NCBI RefSeq assembly: GCF_014698045.1
Contig: NZ_JACJSE010000032.1
Coordinates: forward strand, 1-64,000
Source of the DNA: Aulosira sp. FACHB-615
Lineage (GTDB): Bacteria > Cyanobacteriota > Cyanobacteriia > Cyanobacteriales > Nostocaceae
Reading direction: 5' to 3'
Length of the DNA: 64,000 nucleotides
Of the stretch, positions 16,684 through 25,205 are shown in pieces; within the stretch, counting starts at the first letter, position 1; every line of letters begins with the position of its first letter. Position numbers and translations under genes: made by a program. A model generated the notes under the pieces. The model was not told the origin of the DNA, made no database searches, and saw only the letters and a program-made list of their open reading frames with translations.

Positions 16684-18669
16684 AATAAATACTTCTTCTA
16701 TACGGATGTCTCTCTTGATTTCTAAGCTTTTGAGGTATTCTAGGGGTTCTGAGGGGTTAAAAACTTTACCGTCGAATAGGTGAATTGGGTCGTCGTAGCC
16801 AGTATCGAGTAAGCCGAGGTCACGGGCGGCTGCACCAAAGATGTCTGCGCGACAGACTCTTTCGATAATTTCTAGCCAGTTTTTGGGGAAGGGTGTCAAG
16901 CCCCAGCGTGCTAGTTGAGTTACCATCCACAAGATTTCGGTGCGGTTGGGGTAGTTGGTTTTGTTGAGGTAAAACTGGTTATAGGCGGTGAGTGATTGGG
17001 GTTGAGTACCGTCGCCGCGATTGTAAGGATCAATGAAGCCTGGGCGGATGTAGGCTGGGTTGAGGTTGAGGTATTCAGGACGGCAAATTAATTTGAGAAT
17101 TTCTTCGCGGTTGCGGAGGTCATCACAATATTTGCACGCTTCTAACAGGGCTTTGATTAGGGCGAGATAAGTTTCGGGATATTGCTGCGCCCAGTCTTCG
17201 CGCACACCTAATACTTTTTTGGGTTGTCCTGACCAAATTTCTAGGGCGGTGGCTGCAACGAAACCGACATCATCATGAACCGCCATATAATTCCAAGGTT
17301 CGCCAGCACAGTAACCGTCGATGGTTCCGGCTTTGAGTTGAGCGACCATTTCTGTAGGTGCGATCGCAGTTAAACTCACATCTGTATCAGGATTAATCCC
17401 GCCAGCCGCTAACCAATAACGCAGAATTAAGTTCTGCATGGATGTGGGATGAACTACACCCAATGTCAAAATTCTGTCAGGAGCAACGTTAATTGCCGCT
17501 TTCAGGTCGCTTAGATTTCTCACACCTTCGCTATACAGTCTTTTGCTTAAGGTGATAGCGTTAGCGTTGCGGGAAAGATTCAGCGCGTTGACAACCGGAA
17601 TTGGTGTTTTACCACCTGCGCCTAAAGTGAGTGCTAAGGGCATTCCTGCCAGCATTTGGGCTGCATCTAATTTACCTGTGGCTACCCCTTTGGCAATTTC
17701 ATTCCAATTGCTTGCACGGTTGAGGGTGACTTCTAAACCATATTCAGCAAAGAAGCCTTTTTCTTGGGCGACGATTAAAGGTGCAGTGTCAGTTAAAGGT
17801 AAAAAGCCGATTTCTAAGTTGACCTTTTCCAACCCTCTTGGGGATACCGCCACAGGTGCAGCTGCTTTTTGCGCTTGGCGTTTCTTAGCCTGCTTTTGTT
17901 GATTGAGGAAGTAAATCATCTCATTCCGCAGATTGTAGTAACTGGGATGATTGACGACTTCCAAACGCTGACGGGGGCGAGGGATAGGTACTTCCAGAAT
18001 TTGCCCAATGTGCGCTTCTGGGCCATTGGTGAGCATAACGATGCGATCGCTTAACAATAATGCTTCATCCACATCATGAGTTACCATCACACAAGTAACA
18101 TTATGCTCATTGCAGATTTTCATCAATTGTTCTTGCAAACTACCCCGTGTGAGCGCATCTAAAGCACCAAAAGGTTCATCTAACAATAACAACTTCGGAC
18201 GAATTGCCAAAGCACGAGCGATCGCAACTCGTTGTTTCATCCCGCCAGATAACTCACTGGGACGCTTCTTAGCTGCTAGACGCAAGCCTACCATATCGAT
18301 ATGTTCTTCGATGATAGACAGGCGATCGCTTTTCGACTTATTTTGATAAACCTCATCCACTGCCAAAGCGATATTTTCCCGCACATTTAACCAAGGAAGC
18401 AGCGAGTAATTTTGAAACACCACCATTCTGTCTGGACTCGGTTCTCTAATCTCCTTACCTTCCAAAGTCACACCACCAATACTGGCTCTATCTAAACCCG
18501 CAATGATGTTAAGTAAAGTAGACTTCCCGCAACCAGAATGCCCAATTAAAGAAACAAACTCCCCCTGCCGAATTTTTAATTCAATATTCTTCAGCGCAAT
18601 ATATTTACCACCATTCGGTAAATCAAAAATTCTATCAACGTGGTCAACTTCAACAAAAGTAGTAGTCAT
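16681..18669 (-). CDS. nrtC: Nitrate/nitrite ABC transporter NrtC: ATPase fused to a solute-binding-like domain
   Basis: 662 residues. The N-terminal ABC ATPase (about 1-260) has Walker A GHSGCGKST, signature LSGGMKQR, Walker B LLLLDEPFGALD and the switch His in VTHDVDEAL. A linker rich in Lys/Gln/Ala (about 260-285) leads to a domain of about 370 residues (from VNLEIGFLPLTDTAPL) that is homologous to NrtA but has no signal peptide, so it lies in the cytoplasm. In Synechococcus this domain is needed for ammonium-promoted inhibition of nitrate uptake. The two-domain form is the family's normal state. The stop codon abuts a TGACTAA tandem repeat, and 77 bases holding a TTTGCG-type repeat separate it from nrtB. 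Confidence 0.97.
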   Translation of the reverse strand: MTTTFVEVDHVDRIFDLPNGGKYIALKNIELKIRQGEFVSLIGHSGCGKSTLLNIIAGLDRASIGGVTLEGKEIREPSPDRMVVFQNYSLLPWLNVRENIALAVDEVYQNKSKSDRLSIIEEHIDMVGLRLAAKKRPSELSGGMKQRVAIARALAIRPKLLLLDEPFGALDALTRGSLQEQLMKICNEHNVTCVMVTHDVDEALLLSDRIVMLTNGPEAHIGQILEVPIPRPRQRLEVVNHPSYYNLRNEMIYFLNQQKQAKKRQAQKAAAPVAVSPRGLEKVNLEIGFLPLTDTAPLIVAQEKGFFAEYGLEVTLNRASNWNEIAKGVATGKLDAAQMLAGMPLALTLGAGGKTPIPVVNALNLSRNANAITLSKRLYSEGVRNLSDLKAAINVAPDRILTLGVVHPTSMQNLILRYWLAAGGINPDTDVSLTAIAPTEMVAQLKAGTIDGYCAGEPWNYMAVHDDVGFVAATALEIWSGQPKKVLGVREDWAQQYPETYLALIKALLEACKYCDDLRNREEILKLICRPEYLNLNPAYIRPGFIDPYNRGDGTQPQSLTAYNQFYLNKTNYPNRTEILWMVTQLARWGLTPFPKNWLEIIERVCRADIFGAAARDLGLLDTGYDDPIHLFDGKVFNPSEPLEYLKSLEIKRDIRIEEVFI

Positions 18670-18670
18670 A

Positions 18671-18715
18671 TCTAATTACTCTTTGCGTCTTTGCGCCTTT
18701 GCGTGAGGTAATTCT
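18671..18715. repeat. TTTGCG-type repeat in the nrtB-nrtC gap
   Basis: CTTTGCGTCTTTGCGCCTTTGCGTGAGG-like element, related to the ones at about 15725-15762 (before nrtD ends), 16619-16648 and 26549-26650. Widely dispersed in Nostocales. Confidence 0.65.
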
Positions 18716-18746
18716 TTTTCTGGATTCAACCAACGCTCTCAGTTTT

Positions 18747-19586
18747 CTACTTCTGTTCAGCCACAACCTTACTCGCAATAAAACCAACCAACCTATCCAA
18801 TATCAACCCCACCAAACCAACATAAATCAACGCCAAAATAATCTCACTCAAATTAGTTTCCGTAGTCGTGTTGTAAGCATCCCAAATAAACGAACCAATA
18901 CCCACACCACCGACTAACATTTCCGCCGCGACAATTGCTAACCAAGACAACCCAATCCCAATCCTTAACCCCGTAAAAATATACGGTACAGTCGCCGGAA
19001 ACACAATTTTAAAGAAATACTTTGGCCCTTTCAGTTTTAAAACTCTAGCTACATTCACATAGTCTTGTGGAATTTGCTGCACTCCCACGGTTGTATTAAT
19101 AATAATCGGCCAAATCGACGTAATAAAAATCACGAAAATTGCTGAAGGATTAGCTTGTTGAAATGCTGCTAAAGAAATTGGTAGCCATGCCAGTGGCGGT
19201 ACAGTTCTTAACACTTGAAATATTGGATCTACCGCATTGTAAATAAATTGATTAGCACCAATTAAAATTCCTAATGTGATGCCGACAATTGTTGCTAATG
19301 AAAAACCCAAACCAACCCTGCCTAAACTGCTGAGTATTTGCCAACCTAAACCTTTATCGCTTTCACCATTATCAAAAAATGGGTGAATAATAAAAGGGTC
19401 AAAAGTTTCGGTAAATGTTTCTATTGGGCCAGGTAATTTAAAGCCAGGATTTAAACAAAGTAATTGCCAAATCACCAGAAAGATAGCTAGTGCTACCAAC
19501 GGTGGTATAACTTTTTTGACAATAAATTTATTAATAGCCTTTTGGGGCTTTTTTCTAACTGTGCGATTTCCTAGAACAACTGCCAT
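18747..19586 (-). CDS. nrtB: Nitrate/nitrite ABC transporter permease NrtB
   Basis: 279-residue inner membrane permease of the BPD-transporter family. The N-terminus is basic (RKKPQKAINKFIVKK), followed by about six membrane helices (first at about 30-48). The EAA-loop that contacts the ATPases is visible as NVARVLKLKGPKYFFKIVFP. A long periplasmic loop follows helix 1 (about 50-85). It probably forms a homodimer with NrtC and NrtD. It lies 62 bases downstream of nrtA, the only gap of the operon free of repeats. Confidence 0.96.
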   Translation of the reverse strand: MAVVLGNRTVRKKPQKAINKFIVKKVIPPLVALAIFLVIWQLLCLNPGFKLPGPIETFTETFDPFIIHPFFDNGESDKGLGWQILSSLGRVGLGFSLATIVGITLGILIGANQFIYNAVDPIFQVLRTVPPLAWLPISLAAFQQANPSAIFVIFITSIWPIIINTTVGVQQIPQDYVNVARVLKLKGPKYFFKIVFPATVPYIFTGLRIGIGLSWLAIVAAEMLVGGVGIGSFIWDAYNTTTETNLSEIILALIYVGLVGLILDRLVGFIASKVVAEQK

Positions 19587-19648
19587 TATTTTATGATTCC
19601 GAAAGTGTTAATAAATTGTGTTGCGATCGTTGGGAGAGAAGTCAGAAA

Positions 19649-20962
19649 TTAAACTTTCTTAATTTTCAAAGATTGCAAATATTCTTCTGGTTTTTCTGGG
19701 TCGAATTTCACTCCATCAAAAAAAGTTTCTACACCACGAGAACTACTAGTAGGAATTTGGGAATCAGGGACACCAATAGCTTTCGCTGCTTTCTTCCACA
19801 GGTCTTCTTTATTTACTTGGTCAACGATTTCTTTAACTTTGGTATTTTTTGGCAAGTAACCCCAGCGAATATCTTCAGTTAAAAACCAAATATCGTGGCT
19901 CTTGTAGGGATAGGAAGCATTATCAGCCCAGAATTTCATCCGATAAGGAAATTCTTTTTCTGTCCGCCCATCGCCAAAGTCAATATTACCTTTAGCCCTC
20001 TCGATAATATCTGCGGCTGCAACATTAAAGTATTTGCGATCGCTACAGATTTTGCACATTTCTTCTTTGTTTTCTGCCTTATCGCACCATTGTTGCGCTT
20101 CTAGAATTGCCATCAATATTGCTTGGGCAGCGTTGGGATTTTTATCAACCCAATCTTGGCGCATAGCAAAGGCTTTTTCTGGATGGTCTTTCCATAATTC
20201 ACCTGTAACTAAGGCGGAATAACCTAATTTTTGACTGACCAATTGAGCATTCCAAGGTTCACCAACACAGAAAGCATCAATTGTATTCACTTTCATATTG
20301 GCAACCATTTGTGGTGGTGGTACAGGTTCTAAAACCATATCTTGGTCTGGATTAATCCCGCCAGCAGCTAACCAATAACGCATCCATAAATCGTGAGTAC
20401 CACCAGGGAAAGTAATTCCAGCTTTTAAGGATTTTTTATCAGCTTTGGCTTTATTTGCCGCTTCTTTGAGTGCTTTACTTTCGAGGTTGACTTTGAGTTC
20501 TTTGAATTTATTGGCAACAGAAATAGCCTGACCATTTGTATTTAATCGCGCCAAGAGATACATCGGCACTTTATCGTTAATGGTCATCAGATATGGCATA
20601 GGGCTGAGGATATGTGCGCCATCAATACCACCGCCAGCCGAACCAATTTTTAAGTTATCGCGGGTGACAGGCCAAGATTTTTGCTTGATAACTTCGACAT
20701 CTGTCATCCCATATTTCGCAAATAAACCTTTTTCTTTGGCAATAATGAGCGGTGCAGAATCAGTAAGGGCAATAAATCCGAGTTTGGCTTTGGTTGTCTC
20801 AACTTTGGGCGCATTTGCAGAGGTGACGTTAGCGACTGGTGCGGCGGATGGGTTGTTACCACCATTGGAGGCTGTATTGCTGGAACAACCATGAGCAACA
20901 ATAGAAGCGGCGGCGGCTGCACCAGTAGTAAAAATAAATTTTCTGCGGGAAAGATTGGTCAT
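19649..20962 (-). CDS. nrtA: Nitrate/nitrite-binding lipoprotein NrtA
   Basis: 437 residues from the ATG at 20962, chosen because AAAGGA lies seven bases upstream; an ATG at 20980 is in frame. The signal has a twin-arginine SRRKFIF (5-11) and a lipobox ending at Cys26 (VAHGC), so the protein is exported and anchored on the periplasmic face. A Ser/Asn/Ala-rich linker leads to the NrtA/SsuA-type binding domain, beginning TKAKLGFIALTDSAPLIIAK. It captures nitrate or nitrite for NrtB. It shares its fold with the C-terminal domain of NrtC. The 153-base gap to nirA holds tandem repeats and a MITE remnant. Confidence 0.97.
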   Translation of the reverse strand: MTNLSRRKFIFTTGAAAAASIVAHGCSSNTASNGGNNPSAAPVANVTSANAPKVETTKAKLGFIALTDSAPLIIAKEKGLFAKYGMTDVEVIKQKSWPVTRDNLKIGSAGGGIDGAHILSPMPYLMTINDKVPMYLLARLNTNGQAISVANKFKELKVNLESKALKEAANKAKADKKSLKAGITFPGGTHDLWMRYWLAAGGINPDQDMVLEPVPPPQMVANMKVNTIDAFCVGEPWNAQLVSQKLGYSALVTGELWKDHPEKAFAMRQDWVDKNPNAAQAILMAILEAQQWCDKAENKEEMCKICSDRKYFNVAAADIIERAKGNIDFGDGRTEKEFPYRMKFWADNASYPYKSHDIWFLTEDIRWGYLPKNTKVKEIVDQVNKEDLWKKAAKAIGVPDSQIPTSSSRGVETFFDGVKFDPEKPEEYLQSLKIKKV

Positions 20963-20986
20963 TAATTTGTCCTTTGTCATTTGTAG

Positions 20987-21126
20987 GAGTTACGAACCGC
21001 CAAGGCGCAGAGTTCGCAGAGGAATGAGAGTTTGAGAGAGGTTTTGCATAAACATAAGTAGAAGTCTAAAATTTCAGACTTCAGACTTCAGACTTCAGAC
21101 TTCATACTTCATACTTCACACTTCAA
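20987..21126. repeat. MITE remnant and tandem heptamers in the nirA-nrtA gap
   Basis: About 20987-21055 resembles the body of MITE copy A (GTTACGAACCGCCAAGGCGC ... GAGTTTGAGAGAGGTTTTGC) with decayed ends. Positions about 21072-21126 are tandem CAGACTT/CATACTT heptamers that include the last codons and stop of nirA. Confidence 0.65.
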
Positions 21127-22729
21127 CCAAGGCTTCTTGTTTGAGTTCTGCGCCAAAGTGCTTGATGAGTAGGTCTTGTAAGACTGGTTGCAAGTCTTCG
21201 CAGGGTACGCCTTTGATGGCGCAGGTTCCTAAGTGCGCGTCTTTGCCGACTTTGCCACCCATATAAATGTCTACGCCTTCTACGGCTTTGCCATTTTTGC
21301 GGGCTTTTGTACCCATTAAGCCGATGTCTGCAACTTGTGGCTGTCCGCAGGAGTTGGGACAACCCGTCCAGTGAATGCGGACTGGTTGGGTGAAGGTTAA
21401 GTCTGCTTCTAAAGCTTGAATGGTGGCTAGGGCGCGGTTTTTGGTTTCGATGAGGGCGAAGTTACAAAATTGTGCGCCTGTGCAGGAAACAAGCGATCGC
21501 TCTAATGCCCCCGGATTGATGGAAAATCTTGTTAAGAGGGGTTCTGCTAAAAATGTTGCCAGACTACCATCAGAAACATTCGGAATGATGATGTTTTGTT
21601 CAACTGTTAGTCGAATTTCACCATTACCATACACTTCTGCAAGTCGCGCAATTTCATACATATCTTCGGCATACAACCGCCCAACGGGAACATGAAAGCC
21701 TACATAGTTAAATCCTGGTTGTTTTTGTTGGTATACGCCAATATGGTCGCGTTTTTCCCAATCAATTTCGTCTTTGGGCGCAGCAGGTAACAATGATTTA
21801 CCTAAACGCTGTTCGACTTCGGCGCGAAACTTATCTATACCCCATTCATCAATTAACCACATTAAGCGTGATTTCAGGCGGTTAGCCCGTGAGCCATTAT
21901 CCCGAAATACTTCTAAAACTGCTCTACATACCGCCACCACATCTTCTGGCGCAACCCAAGCATTCAGAGGAATTGCCGCATCACAGCGTTTTGCGGAGAA
22001 AAAGCCACCAACCAAGATGTTAAACCCGAATTTACATGCTGAGTTGTGGAGAAGATATTCCTCCCCTGCTCCCCTGCTCCCCTGCTCCCCTGCCTCTTGA
22101 TAGGCTGGAACAAATGCCAAATCATTAATTTCGGCGTGAACTGAGTTATCCCGTCCACCTGTGATGGCGATATTAAACTTGCGGGGGAGGTTGGTAAACT
22201 CTGGGTTGCCTTGTCCTTTGTTGGTGAGCATATCTTGAATTTGCTGCACCAAATCCCGTGTATCAAACAATTCATCCGCATCCAGTCCAGCGACGGGATC
22301 GCCTGTGATGTTGCGAACGTTGTCCATCCCAGACTGCACACTAGTTAAACCGACAGCGTGAAATTTATTGAAGATATCGGGTAAATCTTCAATTCTGATT
22401 CCTCGCAATTGAATATTCTGCCGAGTGGTAATGTCAGCACTACCATCATCACCGTAACGCTGCAATACTTCCGCCAAAACTCGCATTTGGTCACTGGTGA
22501 GAATACCATTCGGCATCCGCATCCGCATCATAAATTTGCCTGGGGTAACTGGGCGGAAAAATACGCCTACCCATTTGAGTCGATGATCTCGGTCGGTTTC
22601 GTCCATTGCTTCCCATCCGAGGGTGGCAAATTTGGCGATTTCGGCTTTAACTGCGAGTCCGTCTTTTTCTGCTTTGAATTTCTCGAATTTATTGACGCTG
22701 GTTTTGGTAGTGGTTCCTGTATCTGTCAT
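21116..22729 (-). CDS. nirA: Ferredoxin-nitrite reductase
   Basis: NirA reduces nitrite to ammonium with six electrons from ferredoxin, using siroheme and a [4Fe-4S] cluster. Of 537 residues, two sulfite/nitrite reductase repeats are visible; the cluster/siroheme cysteines are Cys416, Cys422 (CTGAQFC), Cys457 and Cys461 (CPNSC). Substrate-binding basic residues lie in the N-terminal half (RMPNGILTSDQMR, TTRQNIQLRG). It is the first gene of the nitrate operon, 310 bases downstream of the predicted NtcA-dependent start. Oddities: residues about 211-224 (EAGEQGSRGAGEE) are encoded by four tandem octamers (22061-22092), and the C-terminal EV and stop codon lie inside another tandem repeat. All catalytic motifs are intact. 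Confidence 0.97.
   Translation of the reverse strand: MTDTGTTTKTSVNKFEKFKAEKDGLAVKAEIAKFATLGWEAMDETDRDHRLKWVGVFFRPVTPGKFMMRMRMPNGILTSDQMRVLAEVLQRYGDDGSADITTRQNIQLRGIRIEDLPDIFNKFHAVGLTSVQSGMDNVRNITGDPVAGLDADELFDTRDLVQQIQDMLTNKGQGNPEFTNLPRKFNIAITGGRDNSVHAEINDLAFVPAYQEAGEQGSRGAGEEYLLHNSACKFGFNILVGGFFSAKRCDAAIPLNAWVAPEDVVAVCRAVLEVFRDNGSRANRLKSRLMWLIDEWGIDKFRAEVEQRLGKSLLPAAPKDEIDWEKRDHIGVYQQKQPGFNYVGFHVPVGRLYAEDMYEIARLAEVYGNGEIRLTVEQNIIIPNVSDGSLATFLAEPLLTRFSINPGALERSLVSCTGAQFCNFALIETKNRALATIQALEADLTFTQPVRIHWTGCPNSCGQPQVADIGLMGTKARKNGKAVEGVDIYMGGKVGKDAHLGTCAIKGVPCEDLQPVLQDLLIKHFGAELKQEALVEV
22061..22099. repeat. In-frame tandem octamers inside nirA
   Basis: Four copies of CTCCCCTG (22061-22092) followed by a decayed unit. 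They code for a Gly/Glu-rich loop of NirA between DLAFVPAY and the segment FGFNILVGGFF. Confidence 0.9.
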
Positions 22730-23274
22730 GAGTTAACTCTCATTATTACTAATCCAGTGAGAACTTCAGGTTTCTTGAGCCAATATCAATCAACCCGTAG
22801 TTTGGATGTTGTTTCTACGAGTTTGGAGGCTTTAAATTGAATATTTATTTATTGCTAATTTTTAAGTTTTAAGTGCGTTCTGAAATAATTTATCTACTGA
22901 TGAATTGACTCAGAATTTTAGATTGATTTCAAGTTTAAACTGAACGCGACTTCGTAAGCTTTGGGAGACAATTTGTCATCTTTTACATAGGGAAGATTTA
23001 GCGAGTAAACAGGGCAATTGTTTATGTAACAATTTCGACACTTTTAAGGTTAAAGTCAGATTTCTGCTAAAATCGTATAATTAGCTACAAAATATTAGTA
23101 AAATTCCTAATTTTGCATCATAAAAATGCGTTTTCTGCATTACACTGAGCAGATGAGTGATCTAAAAGCGTCGCTAACTCACACCAGTATGATGTTGATG
23201 CTCAAGTCTGGAGAAACTGCTAACCGTAGAGCAAGCGATCGCTGTTAATCTAATTACAAATAATTTCCACAACT
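22730..23274. other. Divergent regulatory region between nirA and the Rieske gene
   Basis: Holds the NtcA promoter (23047-23088) and the long nirA leader. I found no tRNA or open frame. A promoter for the plus-strand Rieske gene must also lie here but is not obvious. Confidence 0.6.
23047..23088 (-). promoter_or_regulatory. NtcA-activated promoter of the nirA operon
   Basis: On the minus strand GTA-GCTAATTA-TAC (23088-23075) is a perfect NtcA box (GTA-N8-TAC). It is followed after exactly 22 bases by TAACCT (23052-23047), a TAN3T -10 box. This is the classic layout for activation by NtcA, the global nitrogen regulator, when ammonium is absent. Transcription should start near 23040, giving a leader of about 310 bases. 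NtcB, the nitrate-specific activator, should also bind here, but its site is too loose to call. Confidence 0.88.
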
Positions 23275-23697
23275 ATGAAACGTCGTGATTTTATCAATTG
23301 GGTTGGTTTAGGTTTAATAGCAAGTAACCTACCAGTGGCTATTGCGGCCTGTACTTCCCAGACAAATACACCAACATCTGAAGCTGCTGGAAGTTGGCAA
23401 AAAGTCGGCACTACTAAAGACCTAGACCAAAAAGGTCAACTGTTGGTCAAAAATTCCCCTGTTGGAAATGTTCTGGTAGTGGGTACATCTCAAGCTGGTA
23501 ATCTGGTTGCTGTTGACCCTACCTGTACTCATAAAGGCTGCACCGTAGACTGGAAAGCCGATGCAAAAAAATTCGCCTGTCCCTGTCACCGTGCAGAATA
23601 TGGCACTGATGGTCAAGTACAAAAAGGCCCGGCCGAAAAACCATTAAAAACCTACACCGCCAAAATTGAGGGCGATTCAGTTTTGGTGAAGAGTTAA
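23275..23697 (+). CDS. Small exported Rieske [2Fe-2S] protein
   Basis: 140 residues. The N-terminus carries MKRRDFINW (twin-arginine), a hydrophobic stretch and a possible lipobox ending at Cys26 (VAIAAC), so it is probably exported folded and lipid-anchored. The Rieske domain has Cys84-Thr-His86 and Cys102-Pro-Cys104-His105; Cys89 and Cys104 would form the usual disulfide. It lacks the long membrane helix of the b6f Rieske protein PetC and is much shorter, so it is not the main PetC but an auxiliary Rieske protein of unknown electron partner. It is divergent from nirA and lies between nirA and the nirB-like gene. Confidence 0.9.
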   Translation: MKRRDFINWVGLGLIASNLPVAIAACTSQTNTPTSEAAGSWQKVGTTKDLDQKGQLLVKNSPVGNVLVVGTSQAGNLVAVDPTCTHKGCTVDWKADAKKFACPCHRAEYGTDGQVQKGPAEKPLKTYTAKIEGDSVLVKS

Positions 23698-23796
23698 TAG
23701 GCAACAGGTGACAGAATTACAAAGTCTTTTGTTGTCTTGCTGATGTCCCGACTACTTTGCCAATTGCTATATTTACGCCGTGTACAACTTTCTCTC

Positions 23797-23885
23797 AAAC
23801 CTAACCCCCAACCCCTTCCCTTGTAGGGAAGGGGAGTAAGATTTAAAGCTTCTCCCCGAAACGGGGAGAGGTTTGGAGAGGGGTC
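23797..23885. repeat. Dispersed repeat with two hairpins
   Basis: CCCCTTCCC-TTGTA-GGGAAGGGG (23812-23834) and TCTCCCCG-AAA-CGGGGAGA (23851-23869). This is a common cyanobacterial intergenic repeat. It follows the Rieske gene and could also end transcription. Confidence 0.75.
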
Positions 23886-23957
23886 ATAAAAATAAATTGC
23901 ATATCGGTATCTTATCCCTTATCTTCCTTATCCCCCTTGTCTCCCACTCCCTAGCTT

Positions 23958-25169
23958 ATGCAAGGCAATACCAACCAGCTTTTAATACAGGCACAGTCAG
24001 CATATAATACTGGTGATTGGTCAGTGCTGATTCAATACCTGCAACAGTTGATTGTGGTGGAAAATGAGCAATATTCAGAAGATTTACTGAAATTAGCACT
24101 GCCTGTTTTAGAAATGGGCGATTTTCAGCAGCGTTGGGAAATTACCAAGGTTTTACTTCGCTTGGGAAATATTGCCATTCCACCACTGATTGAGATTTTA
24201 GAAGACGAAGAAGCAGAGGAAGAATTGCATTGGTATGCGGCGCGAACTTTAGGCGAGTTTCAACATCCAGAGGCGATCGCACCTTTGGTAGAATTGCTCA
24301 AAACTAGTAATGATGAAGAATTAAAAGCGATCGCAGCTACATCACTAGGACAAATGGGGAGTTTAGCAATTACCCAACTCTCCCAACTGTTAAAGCAAGA
24401 TGATACCAGACTTTTGGCGGTGCGATCGCTGGCTTATATTCGCACTCCAGAAACCATTGCACCCTTATTGACTGTGGTACAAGATACGGAAGTTGCAGTT
24501 CGCGCCACCGCCCTAGAAGCCCTCAGCAGCTTTCATGATGAACGTGTACCGCCTGTACTCATCACAGCTTTAGATGATGTGGTGGCGACAATTAGACGCA
24601 TCGCCGTACTCGGTTTAAGTTTCCGCCCCGATTTAACTGGAGAATTAGATTTAGTCGCCAAACTCCACCCCAAGCTTGATGACTTCAATATTGAGGTTTG
24701 TAGTGCTACAGCCGTTGCTCTTTCTCGGCTTGGGGGTGATGCGGCTACCCAACATTTATTTTCGGTGCTGATGTCACCCCATACACCCATAACCTTACAA
24801 CTCGAAATTATTCGCGCTTTAGTTTGGGTAGGGACAATTTCGGGTTTGGAATATTTACAGCAGGCGTTAAACCAAACTAAATCAGAAATATTGTGTCAAG
24901 AAATTGTCACAGTTTTAGGACGAGTTGAAAAACCACAGTTAACTGCAAAAGCCACAGAAATTTTATTAGAATTATTAAACTCACATAATTCAGCGAAAGA
25001 AATTGCCTATATCAAAAGTGCGATCGCATTATCTTTAGGACAGTTAGGCAATCAGCAAGCTATCCCCTCATTAACTACTTTATTACAAGACTCAAACGAA
25101 CAGGTAAAATTACACGCGATCGCTGCACTGAAAAAACTCTCACCAGAAATTCTCCCCATCCAGTATTGA
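23958..25169 (+). CDS. nirB: HEAT-repeat protein, likely NirB helper of nitrite reductase
   Basis: 403 residues built from about nine HEAT-like repeats of the CpcE/phycocyanobilin-lyase type, for example ELHWYAARTLGEFQHPEAI, ELKAIAATSLGQMGSLAI and LLAVRSLAYIRTPETI. There is no signal peptide. In Anabaena the divergent gene next to nirA, called nirB, encodes a protein that contacts NirA and is needed for full nitrite reductase activity and for keeping operon expression low without inducer. Position, orientation and fold agree, but a Rieske gene lies between here. It is not the enterobacterial NADH nitrite reductase of the same name. The start ATG has no clear ribosome site. Confidence 0.7.
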   Translation: MQGNTNQLLIQAQSAYNTGDWSVLIQYLQQLIVVENEQYSEDLLKLALPVLEMGDFQQRWEITKVLLRLGNIAIPPLIEILEDEEAEEELHWYAARTLGEFQHPEAIAPLVELLKTSNDEELKAIAATSLGQMGSLAITQLSQLLKQDDTRLLAVRSLAYIRTPETIAPLLTVVQDTEVAVRATALEALSSFHDERVPPVLITALDDVVATIRRIAVLGLSFRPDLTGELDLVAKLHPKLDDFNIEVCSATAVALSRLGGDAATQHLFSVLMSPHTPITLQLEIIRALVWVGTISGLEYLQQALNQTKSEILCQEIVTVLGRVEKPQLTAKATEILLELLNSHNSAKEIAYIKSAIALSLGQLGNQQAIPSLTTLLQDSNEQVKLHAIAALKKLSPEILPIQY

Positions 25170-25205
25170 TTACAATTAAAGTAATCATACTTTTATATAG
25201 TTTTT

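Noticed and set aside
23026..23039. Second NtcA-like box (minus strand GTC-N8-TAC)
   Set aside because: One mismatch in the core and no properly spaced -10 box; the perfect site at 23075-23088 explains the promoter better.
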